Positions 57,951-64,000 of a DNA stretch of 64,000 nt are shown in pieces. A model generated the notes under the pieces. That model was given only the letters and a program-made list of their open reading frames with translations, was not told the DNA's origin and did not search any database. Positions within the stretch are counted from its first letter, which is position 1, and each line of letters starts with the position of its first letter. A program made the translations under genes and the position numbers. The stretch spans positions 1 to 64,000 of the forward strand of contig CAZJDX010000009.1 in NCBI GenBank assembly GCA_964544885.1. Direction: 5' to 3'. Source of the stretch: QQVM01 sp964544885 (GTDB lineage: Bacteria > Bacteroidota > Bacteroidia > AKYH767-A > 2013-40CM-41-45).

Positions 57951-60059
57951 ATGCCAACCCAACTTAAAAGTTATGTCCAGGGACAATGGATCGCCGGAGA
58001 CGGCGAAGGTGTTCCCTTGTACCATGCGGTCAGCGGGGAAAAGCTGTTTGAGGCAAGTTCAAACGGTCTGGATTTTAAAGCGCTGCTGGAATATGCGCGC
58101 GAAACAGGTGGCCCGGCGCTACGACACATGACATTTCACGAAAGAGCCCGGATGTTAAAAGCCCTTGCTCTTTATCTCAATGACAGAAAAAAAGATCTTT
58201 ACGCTTTGTCGGCGGCAACCGGTGCGACCAAGGCGGATTCCTGGATTGATATTGACGGGGGCATCGGAAATCTTTTTGTTTATGCCAGCAAAGGCCGCAG
58301 AGAACTCCCTGATGAGACATTTTACGTTGACGGCAACCCGGAAAAAATCTCCAGGAACGGAACCTTCACCGGACATCATATCTGCGTACCCCTTGAAGGG
58401 GCGGCAATCCATATCAACGCTTTCAATTTTCCTGTATGGGGAATGTTGGAAAAGATAGCGGTGAATCTGCTGGCCGGTGTACCGGCGATCGTGAAACCCG
58501 CCACCTCCACCTCTTTCCTGACCGAACTTGCCGTACGCGAGATCGTCAAGTCCGGAATCCTGCCAGAAGGTTCTCTTCAACTGATTTGCGGAAGTACAGG
58601 CGACCTTTTTGATCACCTCAGTTGTCAGGATGTGGTGACCTTCACCGGATCGGCCGAAACAGGAAAGATGTTAAAACGTCATCCTGCAGTGATTGACAAT
58701 TCGGTAAGATTCAATATGGAAGCTGATTCGCTTAACTGCTCCATTTTGGGTCCTGACGCAACACCAGGAACCGAAGAATTCAATCTCTTCATCAAGGAAG
58801 TCAGCCGTGAAATGACCATAAAAGCCGGGCAGAAATGCACAGCCATACGCCGCTGTATCGTTCCTGAAAAACTGATCGATCCCGTTCTTGAAGCGGTTCA
58901 AAAAAGACTTAGCACTAATGTTATAGGAGATCCGGCTGTGGAGGGTGTGCGGATGGGCCCTCTGGCCAGTCAACACCAGGTAAAGGATGTCAAAGAAAAA
59001 GTAAGGCAACTGATGGAGTCTTGCCAGCTTGTTCATGGCAACATAGATCATGTCGAAGTCATGGGCGCTGACAGTAAAAAAGGCGCTTTCATGTCTTCCA
59101 TGCTGCTCTATTGCGACAGTCCTTTCCGGTCAAACGAAGTTCATTCTGTTGAAGCCTTTGGGCCGGTCTGTACGGTAATGCCTTATAAAACCACCGCTGA
59201 TGCCGTCGAACTGGCAAGGCGTGGCAAAGGTAGTTTGGTTGGCTCCGTAATTACATCGGATGACAGGTTCGCGCGGGAAGTAGTTCTTGGCTCGGCTTCC
59301 ATGCATGGAAGAATGATCATCATCAACAAACATTGCGCTGCCGAATCAACCGGACATGGTTCTCCGCTGGCTCACCTTGTTCACGGTGGACCGGGACGCG
59401 CAGGAGGCGGGGAAGAAATGGGAGGAATCAGAGGGGTATATCATTATATGCAGCGTACCGCTCTGCAAGGCTCTCCGACCACACTTACCAGAATCCTGAA
59501 TACCTATTTGCCCGGAGCCGAAACGGTTGAAGATGTCATTCACCCTTTCAGAAAATATTTTGAAGAAATACATATTGGCGATACCCTGAATACACATGCA
59601 CGCACAGTGACGGAAGCAGACATTGTAAACTTTGCGGGTATCAGCGGCGATTATTTCTACGCGCACACCGATGAAACCGCATTGGAAGGATCCGTTTTTG
59701 AAAAACGGGTTGCACACGGTTATTTCATCATTTCTGCAGCTGCAGGATTGTTTGTGGATCCGAAGAAAGGACCGGTACTGGCCAATTACGGACTGGACAA
59801 CCTTCGCTTCACGCAGCCCGTATATGTAGGCGACACCATTAAAGTACAGCTTACCTGTCAGCGAAAGACCGTAAAGGAAGACCGTGAAGGACAAATTCCA
59901 CAGGGTGTCGTTGAATGGTATGTAACCGTCAGCAACCAGCGAAATGAGATAGTGGCGGTAGAAACCGTACTCACCCTTGTAGCCAGAAAACCAACAAGCA
60001 ATAATAAAACGGATATCAGTATCGAACAGGATATTGTAACTGAAAAAAAATTAGTCTAA
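57951..60059 (+). CDS. paaZ: Bifunctional PaaZ: oxepin-CoA hydrolase and semialdehyde dehydrogenase
   Basis: The 702-aa protein has two domains, as in E. coli PaaZ. Residues 1 to about 520 form an aldehyde dehydrogenase with catalytic Glu257 (FNMEADSLN) and Cys296 (KAGQKCTAIRR). Residues about 535-685 form a MaoC-type hydratase with Asp567 and His572 (GDYFYAHTDE). Together they open the oxepin ring of oxepin-CoA and oxidise the semialdehyde product in phenylacetate catabolism. Thus its presence implies the aerobic paa pathway. Other members (thiolase, PaaI, PaaH-like, PaaY-like) are 12-19 kb away. A perfect promoter precedes it. Confidence 0.93.
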   Translation: MPTQLKSYVQGQWIAGDGEGVPLYHAVSGEKLFEASSNGLDFKALLEYARETGGPALRHMTFHERARMLKALALYLNDRKKDLYALSAATGATKADSWIDIDGGIGNLFVYASKGRRELPDETFYVDGNPEKISRNGTFTGHHICVPLEGAAIHINAFNFPVWGMLEKIAVNLLAGVPAIVKPATSTSFLTELAVREIVKSGILPEGSLQLICGSTGDLFDHLSCQDVVTFTGSAETGKMLKRHPAVIDNSVRFNMEADSLNCSILGPDATPGTEEFNLFIKEVSREMTIKAGQKCTAIRRCIVPEKLIDPVLEAVQKRLSTNVIGDPAVEGVRMGPLASQHQVKDVKEKVRQLMESCQLVHGNIDHVEVMGADSKKGAFMSSMLLYCDSPFRSNEVHSVEAFGPVCTVMPYKTTADAVELARRGKGSLVGSVITSDDRFAREVVLGSASMHGRMIIINKHCAAESTGHGSPLAHLVHGGPGRAGGGEEMGGIRGVYHYMQRTALQGSPTTLTRILNTYLPGAETVEDVIHPFRKYFEEIHIGDTLNTHARTVTEADIVNFAGISGDYFYAHTDETALEGSVFEKRVAHGYFIISAAAGLFVDPKKGPVLANYGLDNLRFTQPVYVGDTIKVQLTCQRKTVKEDREGQIPQGVVEWYVTVSNQRNEIVAVETVLTLVARKPTSNNKTDISIEQDIVTEKKLV

Positions 60060-60077
60060 CCACAAAAACCAAGAGCC

Positions 60078-60527
60078 ATGTTATTGTATGACACACTTGA
60101 TCGCTTCGAGAAAAAGTATGCGCATCTGAAAAAAAAGGGGCTACGCATCAACGGTCTCAAGATGATAGACCCTAAGCGCAAGAAACATGTGATTAATGTC
60201 AGCCGTCCCCTGATCTTTGATAACCGGATGCTTCCGAAAACATTTGAAGGACTGGATGTGAAAGCGGTGATCCATGGTGATTTACCGAATGAATTCAAGG
60301 TTGACAGATCAAAACCCGACTGGCAAAAGAAAGAATATATCTGGGCGCCTGAGCGCTTTGAACATTTTGTGGACCGCTGCAGCGTTGAGATCAAAAAACA
60401 ACTGGGCAATCCTGCCATGAGCCGTGAAGACCTGTTGAGCGCTCTTTGTTTCGGCGATTTCGAAGCACATAAACACAAAACGCAGACTATGGTGAAAGAA
60501 GGAAAGTTGCCGGCCTATGCTTCCTGA
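60078..60527 (+). CDS. Small unknown protein co-encoded with paaZ
   Basis: The 149-aa soluble protein starts MLLYDTLDRFEKKYAHLKKK and is rich in Lys with a mix of helix and strand (PRLIF-type turn; WAPERFEHFVDRCSVEIKKQL). No family is recognised. It begins 18 nt after paaZ with no terminator between, and a perfect hairpin terminator follows, so the two genes form an operon. A role in regulating or assisting phenylacetate catabolism is plausible from position only. Confidence 0.6.
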   Translation: MLLYDTLDRFEKKYAHLKKKGLRINGLKMIDPKRKKHVINVSRPLIFDNRMLPKTFEGLDVKAVIHGDLPNEFKVDRSKPDWQKKEYIWAPERFEHFVDRCSVEIKKQLGNPAMSREDLLSALCFGDFEAHKHKTQTMVKEGKLPAYAS

Positions 60528-60540
60528 ACCTTAGTTCACC

Positions 60541-60586
60541 GTGAAAATAAAAAAGGTTGTCCACGGACAACCTTTTTTATTTTCAC
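60541..60586. terminator. Perfect palindromic terminator after the paaZ operon
   Basis: The left arm (60541-60562) starts GTGAAAATAAAAAAGGTTG and the right arm (60565-60586) is its exact reverse complement, separated by two bases. It lies between convergent genes and serves both strands. Confidence 0.92.
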
Positions 60587-60616
60587 AACCTTAGGTTTGC
60601 CGCGCTGTTGAGGAGA

Positions 60617-62386
60617 TCAGTTCACTTTGATCAGGCGCCTGAAACTCGTCCCGGTTCCTTCTCTCATCCTTACAATATACAGTCCGCCTCTGATTGCCGA
60701 GATGTCCAACATTTGCCCCTCACCCTCTTTTATTGTTTCTGTCAGAACCAGTCTTCCATCCGTTGAAAAAATCTCAACAACAAATTCATTCCGGACATTC
60801 GCAAAGAAGATTGAATTAGCCGCAGGGTTCGGATAGATAAAATTTCGGGTGAAATTATTTTCATCCATACCTGTAGCTGAACACCAGTCGATGACAGCGC
60901 CTGTATCTCCGAATAATTCATTCATGAGAAAAGTATAATCGCTGAAATCGTTTATCCCGCTTTGAGAAATACTATCCTGGTATTCCTGCAGATAATTTCC
61001 AAGGTGAGCGAAAAAGTTGACGATATTGTCCGGGTTACCGATCGTATCTCCGGCCGGGGAGATAATCTGCACTGAGGGGTAATTCATGTGCGCGAAATTA
61101 CCATTGAATACTCTCACATTGATAAGGTTCGGGAAACCCGGTTCATACCAAACACTGTCAACACACACGAAGGAATAATCCACCGGGAGGCTAAACACGG
61201 GACTTTCAAACTTCAAGAGTCCTGCATTGCTGATACTGTCTTCCAGAAGATAAATACCCGAAACTGCCACAGTAAGACTCACCGCGTATTCTTGCTGGGT
61301 GTTCGAATTATAGATGCCTTGCCAGTTCCGGTTTCCGAACATATCATATATGGCGATCTTCACATCGCTTCCCTGTGGAGTCTGGATAGTTCCCGCGACA
61401 GCAATAAAGTTGGAAAAAACTATTTCCGCATCAAGCCGGTATGAGTCCAATCCATCCATAGACTTTTTCCATCGCTGAAGTCCATCCTTTCTGAACTTAT
61501 ACATCGTGTCGGAAAGACCGATCAGGATCACATCATCGTAAAGATCCACCAGCATTTCAAAACCAATATCACCAAAACTTAAATTGAGAGGGAAATCATA
61601 TTCCGCCCACAGGAAGACGCCGTTACTGTCGTACTTCATCAGTTCATAAGCCGGCTGCTGGGCGAATACATAAATATTATTCTCCGAATCGCACGCGATC
61701 CTTTCGGCATAAGTGGTCGGGGCTGAAAGATCAGGAGTACCATTCAAATCATACCTGAAGATTGTGTTTGGACCAGAAGTATAGGCAACGACAAGCATCC
61801 TTCCGGCGCGATCTGTTGTCATACATGAACCTGAGACTGGAAGGGACCACTGCTCGGTTCCGCTTGTGTCGAACAAAGCTATACCGTACTCATGTCTCAG
61901 GTACAACATGCCGCTTTGGTACAGCACCTGGAGGTTTGAACCTGAATTGAATGAGGCGCTTGAATCCTTGTACCAGACTTCTGTTCCGCTTTGGTCCACT
62001 TTCAATAAGAGTGGTTTGAGGGTCGGGACGTTGGAAAATGCCCCTGCTATGTAACAATTACCCATATCATCCAAAGCCATGTCATAGGCAAGTGCCGGAG
62101 TTGTACCGCCATTATCAAAGTACATATTCCACAGAAGTATTCCGTCAGGGTTATATTTACTCAGGAAAATTTTATTTACCGGAGCCTGCGGAATACGGTA
62201 ATCGGTATAGTTGCACAGAACGAGGATGTCAGCATTGGCATCCAGCAAAGTTTTCACCGGAAACAAATCTGCCGTATCCGGCAGAGCAGTAAGGTTTCGG
62301 GTCCAGAGCGGGCTTTGCTGCGCTTTTGTGCTGATGGAAAGCAGAATCAGAAAACAATAAATCAGGAGAGCAGGATTTCTTTTCAT
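60617..62386 (-). CDS. Secreted beta-propeller-like protein with T9SS sorting domain
   Basis: The 589-aa exported protein has a signal peptide (ends ISTKAQ), repeated beta blades of about 45 residues with the pattern YDSNGVFLWAEYDF, FRKDGLQRWKKSMDG and CDSENNIYVFAQQ (PQQ/SBBP-like propeller), and a T9SS type A domain (about 510-589; FIYPNPAANSIFFANV, GGLYIVRM). It will be a surface or secreted protein of unknown ligand. A second related cargo is at 39585. Confidence 0.86.
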   Translation of the reverse strand: MKRNPALLIYCFLILLSISTKAQQSPLWTRNLTALPDTADLFPVKTLLDANADILVLCNYTDYRIPQAPVNKIFLSKYNPDGILLWNMYFDNGGTTPALAYDMALDDMGNCYIAGAFSNVPTLKPLLLKVDQSGTEVWYKDSSASFNSGSNLQVLYQSGMLYLRHEYGIALFDTSGTEQWSLPVSGSCMTTDRAGRMLVVAYTSGPNTIFRYDLNGTPDLSAPTTYAERIACDSENNIYVFAQQPAYELMKYDSNGVFLWAEYDFPLNLSFGDIGFEMLVDLYDDVILIGLSDTMYKFRKDGLQRWKKSMDGLDSYRLDAEIVFSNFIAVAGTIQTPQGSDVKIAIYDMFGNRNWQGIYNSNTQQEYAVSLTVAVSGIYLLEDSISNAGLLKFESPVFSLPVDYSFVCVDSVWYEPGFPNLINVRVFNGNFAHMNYPSVQIISPAGDTIGNPDNIVNFFAHLGNYLQEYQDSISQSGINDFSDYTFLMNELFGDTGAVIDWCSATGMDENNFTRNFIYPNPAANSIFFANVRNEFVVEIFSTDGRLVLTETIKEGEGQMLDISAIRGGLYIVRMREGTGTSFRRLIKVN

Positions 62387-62451
62387 GGCTAGTATTTTTA
62401 CGGTACAAGATCCTCTGCCTGTGCTTTCAAATCAAGGTCAATTTGCCGGCA

Positions 62452-63333
62452 CTAAAGGTATTTTTCACGGATTCTATGCCGGAACTGTTCCGGTGTCTCA
62501 CCGGTATACTTTCTGAAATACTTTGAGAAATAGGATGGGTCCGGATAATTCAATTCCGCTGCGATCTCTTTAACACTCTCTTGTGAATGAAAGAGCAGCC
62601 GTTTGGATTCGAGAATAATCCGCTGATGTATCCACTCGCCGGCCGTTCTGCCGGTATCTTTTTGAACGGTTTCGCTCAGATGGCCCGGAGTAAGAGCCAG
62701 CGCATCCGCAAACTCATTTACCTTTTTGAAAACACGGAACTCATTTTCGAGCAGCGCCTTGAACTTTTGAGTTATTTCTGATTCATATACGTTTCCATTT
62801 CTCTTGCCAGTGTACCTGGTATAAAGCCTGTTACAGGTGATAAGCAATAACTTTAACCAGGACTGTATAGCTGCCAGTCTGCCTTCATTTTCGGAGTCAA
62901 ACTCCTTCTGCAGGCTAAGCACCAACTGCATACATTGATCAAACTCACTTTTCATGGCAGGTTTCAGGCAAGGTTCAGCATTCAGAGTATGAAAGAGTAA
63001 GTGATGAGGGGCTGCGGATTCAGAAACAGCGGGATTAAGAAAAAAGTCTTCGGTGAAGGAGATGACAAATCCCTTTACCTGCTTTTCTCTTTGCAGAAGA
63101 TGAACCTGTCCGGGAGCGAGAAAGTGTATACAACCCTCTTCAACCGGATAGACAGTAAAATCAATTTCGTGTAATCCTCCGCTTTGCTCAAAAAGGATCA
63201 TTTCATAATATTCATGCCGGTGAGGAGAAGCCGCATTATAGCCTGTATAACTTTCCTCCAGCAGGCTGAATGCGAAGCCTTGTTTATTGCCCAGGCCTTT
63301 GGTAAAGTTGAAAGTCGGGATGAGTTTGCTCAT
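62452..63333 (-). CDS. AraC-family transcriptional regulator
   Basis: The 293-aa regulator has an N-terminal cupin-like sensing domain (about 1-150; EIDFTVYPVEEGCIHFLAPGQVHLLQ) and a C-terminal AraC DNA-binding domain with two helix-turn-helix motifs (VNEFADALALTPGHLSETV and VKEIAAELNYPDPSYFSKYFRKYTG), ending QFRHRIREKYL. The N-terminal form with YEMILFEQ and HRHEYYE is seen in regulators of carbon use. The target is unknown. It lies near the paa operon but is not adjacent to it. Confidence 0.93.
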   Translation of the reverse strand: MSKLIPTFNFTKGLGNKQGFAFSLLEESYTGYNAASPHRHEYYEMILFEQSGGLHEIDFTVYPVEEGCIHFLAPGQVHLLQREKQVKGFVISFTEDFFLNPAVSESAAPHHLLFHTLNAEPCLKPAMKSEFDQCMQLVLSLQKEFDSENEGRLAAIQSWLKLLLITCNRLYTRYTGKRNGNVYESEITQKFKALLENEFRVFKKVNEFADALALTPGHLSETVQKDTGRTAGEWIHQRIILESKRLLFHSQESVKEIAAELNYPDPSYFSKYFRKYTGETPEQFRHRIREKYL

Positions 63334-63358
63334 TTGACTTGATAAAAAAACCGAATGA

Positions 63359-63387
63359 CAAAGTAAAAGAGAAAGGTTCTATACCAA
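63359..63387 (-). promoter_or_regulatory. Possible promoter of the AraC regulator gene
   Basis: On the minus strand TTG (complement of 63385-63387), 18 nt and TTACTTTG (complement of 63359-63366) match the promoter form with one mismatch. The gene starts 26 nt downstream. Confidence 0.4.
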
Positions 63388-63505
63388 GCGTGTTATTGTC
63401 ACTGACTTGTAATATAATGTACCCCATTCTTAGGGCAAGAAGTTAAGTAATTAATCCAATTCTGCTTCCTGTCTAAAATATTTTAGAAATAACGTGTAGA
63501 ATAAA

Positions 63506-63727
63506 TCAGTTCTGCCTCCAATCATTCCCTGTCATTATCCTTCGCATGAATTCATCAAACAGTGGAACCGTAAAAGCAGTTTCACCATGATTAGGACTAT
63601 AGATCATTCCTTTCTCAATTAATTTGGAGCGCACAGGAGCCAGCTGATTAACACTTTTTGACAGAATATCTGCAACATCACCTGATCGATGCGGACCTTC
63701 GCCCAGTTCCGGGAGAATATGGGTTGT
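63506..63727 (-). pseudogene. C-terminal remnant of an AAA-type ATPase gene
   Basis: On the minus strand a 73-codon open stretch follows an in-frame stop (complement of 63728-63730) and has no start codon at its upstream end. It reads LPELGEGPHRSGDVADIL and GMIYSPNHGETAFTVPLFDE and ends MTGNDWRQN. This is the winged-helix-like C-terminal end typical of a family of bacterial AAA ATPases of about 390 aa. The ATPase core is gone, so this is a truncated pseudogene. Its family assignment comes from memory of the terminal motif and would need a search to confirm. Confidence 0.68.
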
Positions 63728-63751
63728 TTAGCGGGTCCATTTATAACAATA

Positions 63752-63786
63752 TTAGCGATGTTATCAAAATTTGATAACATCGCTAA
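63752..63786. repeat. Perfect 35-base palindrome next to the ATPase remnant
   Basis: TTAGCGATGTTATCAAA (63752-63768), a central A, and its exact reverse complement (63770-63786) form a 17-bp inverted repeat. There is no T-run, so it is not a standard terminator. It could be an operator, a recombination site or part of a mobile-element end. It lies 22 bp upstream of the in-frame stop that opens the remnant. Confidence 0.8.
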
Positions 63787-63814
63787 CTTCCTTGTAAATA
63801 ATTTTAGATATAAA

Positions 63815-63849
63815 AAAAGCCTATAAATTTTTAAAATTTATAGGCTTTT
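63815..63849. terminator. Bidirectional terminator hairpin
   Basis: AAAAGCCTATAAATTTT (63815-63831) and its exact reverse complement (63833-63849) flank a single base. A and T runs on both sides suit a terminator in either direction. No complete gene adjoins it in the window. Confidence 0.82.
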
Positions 63850-64000
63850 AAGCGGTCCGGACGGGACCAATACCTACTGGATATACAAAGATTTACGGGC
63901 ATTTAGGGCTAATGAAATTTCGCTTCGGGCTAATTTTTTTTGGATATTTTGGGTAATTCAGGTAAACCGCATTCTTAAACATTTCATTTTTTTCCAGATC
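63850..64000. other. Right-edge segment: tRNA-end-like GC hairpin and AT-rich tail
   Basis: GGTCC-GGACG-GGACC (63854-63868) forms a 5-bp stem and, read on the minus strand (GGTCCCGTCCGGACC), resembles the 3' end of a tRNA without a complete cloverleaf. A partial minus-strand frame (35 codons to the edge, ending in a stop at 63893-63895) is open but unrecognised. The motif GGGCTAAT occurs twice (63906 and 63937 region). I cannot assign a gene here. Confidence 0.35.

Noticed and set aside
63473..63486. 14-bp palindrome CTAAAATATTTTAG as an operator
   Set aside because: Short AT-only palindromes are common by chance in such AT-rich gaps and nothing links it to a gene.
63850..63900. Intact tRNA on the minus strand at the right edge
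   Set aside because: Only an acceptor/T-arm-like end is present; no T-loop GGTTCGA, anticodon arm or D-arm follows.

Overview
The window reads as a stretch of core chromosome from a member of the Bacteroidota, probably an environmental Chitinophagales/Sphingobacteriia-type lineage. The evidence is: secreted proteins ending in type IX secretion (T9SS) sorting domains; families largely restricted to this phylum (DUF4476, DUF4159, DUF3575, a PorE-like TPR/PD40/OmpA protein, glutamine synthetase III); a bS16 protein with a long C-terminal tail; and repeated matches to the Bacteroidota promoter form TTG-N19-TAnnTTTG. Gene density is high, and I saw no rRNA, recognisable tRNA, CRISPR array or intact prophage.

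Layout. 1-706: a Y1 (IS200/RAYT-like) transposase between two arrays of 25-bp hairpin repeats in opposite orientation. 844-6816: rpsP, rimM, trmN6, then (minus) a saccharopine dehydrogenase-like gene, and a plus-strand run of DUF4476, OsmC, DUF423 and a lipoprotein. 7024-10580: pckA, rsmE, DUF4159 and a small unknown. 10686-14308 (minus): a TPR/OmpA-like lipoprotein and typA. 14564-17035: a membrane pyrophosphatase with an unusual Cys-rich tail. 17090-22313 (minus): etfB-etfA-bifunctional nuclease-nupC-thyA-folA, which combines electron transfer flavoprotein with nucleoside uptake and thymidylate/folate metabolism. 22480-29799: a TPR protein, an E1-beta subunit, a DEAD-box helicase, a fatty acid desaturase and glutamine synthetase III, the last preceded by a duplicated C-tract motif. 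29916-38071: a DUF3575 protein, a PorE-like protein with two LysM domains, purM, prfA and a fused E1 alpha/beta dehydrogenase whose transcript may be leaderless.

38085-45632 (mostly minus): an SRAP protein, a PaaY-like hexapeptide protein, and a thiolase-PaaI thioesterase-HerA-like ATPase-3-hydroxyacyl-CoA dehydrogenase group. With paaZ at 57951 these give a partial phenylacetate (aryl-CoA) catabolic set split over two loci. No paaABCDE, paaK or paaG/F is seen in the window. 45866-51534: rpsT, a 280-bp inverted structure made of degenerate tandem repeats, radC, a polysaccharide deacetylase, a FemAB/GNAT protein, upp, a membrane protein and a YjjG-type nucleotidase. 51639-57523: a small secreted Cys/Ser/Lys-rich protein, a MacB-type permease, a secreted CotH-kinase/lamin-tail protein and the rpsF-rpsR-rplI operon. 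57951-63333: paaZ with a coupled unknown gene, a T9SS-exported protein and an AraC regulator. 63334-64000 carries only debris: a C-terminal remnant of an AAA-type ATPase, a perfect 35-base palindrome, a terminator hairpin and a tRNA-end-like GC hairpin, which looks like the edge of an old insertion.

Most of the window is ordinary. The best candidates for something undescribed are the Cys-rich pyrophosphatase tail with an internal duplication, the twin operator-like motif before glnN, the covarying inverted hairpin arrays around the transposase, the inverted tandem-repeat block at 46196-46473, and the debris zone at the right edge.
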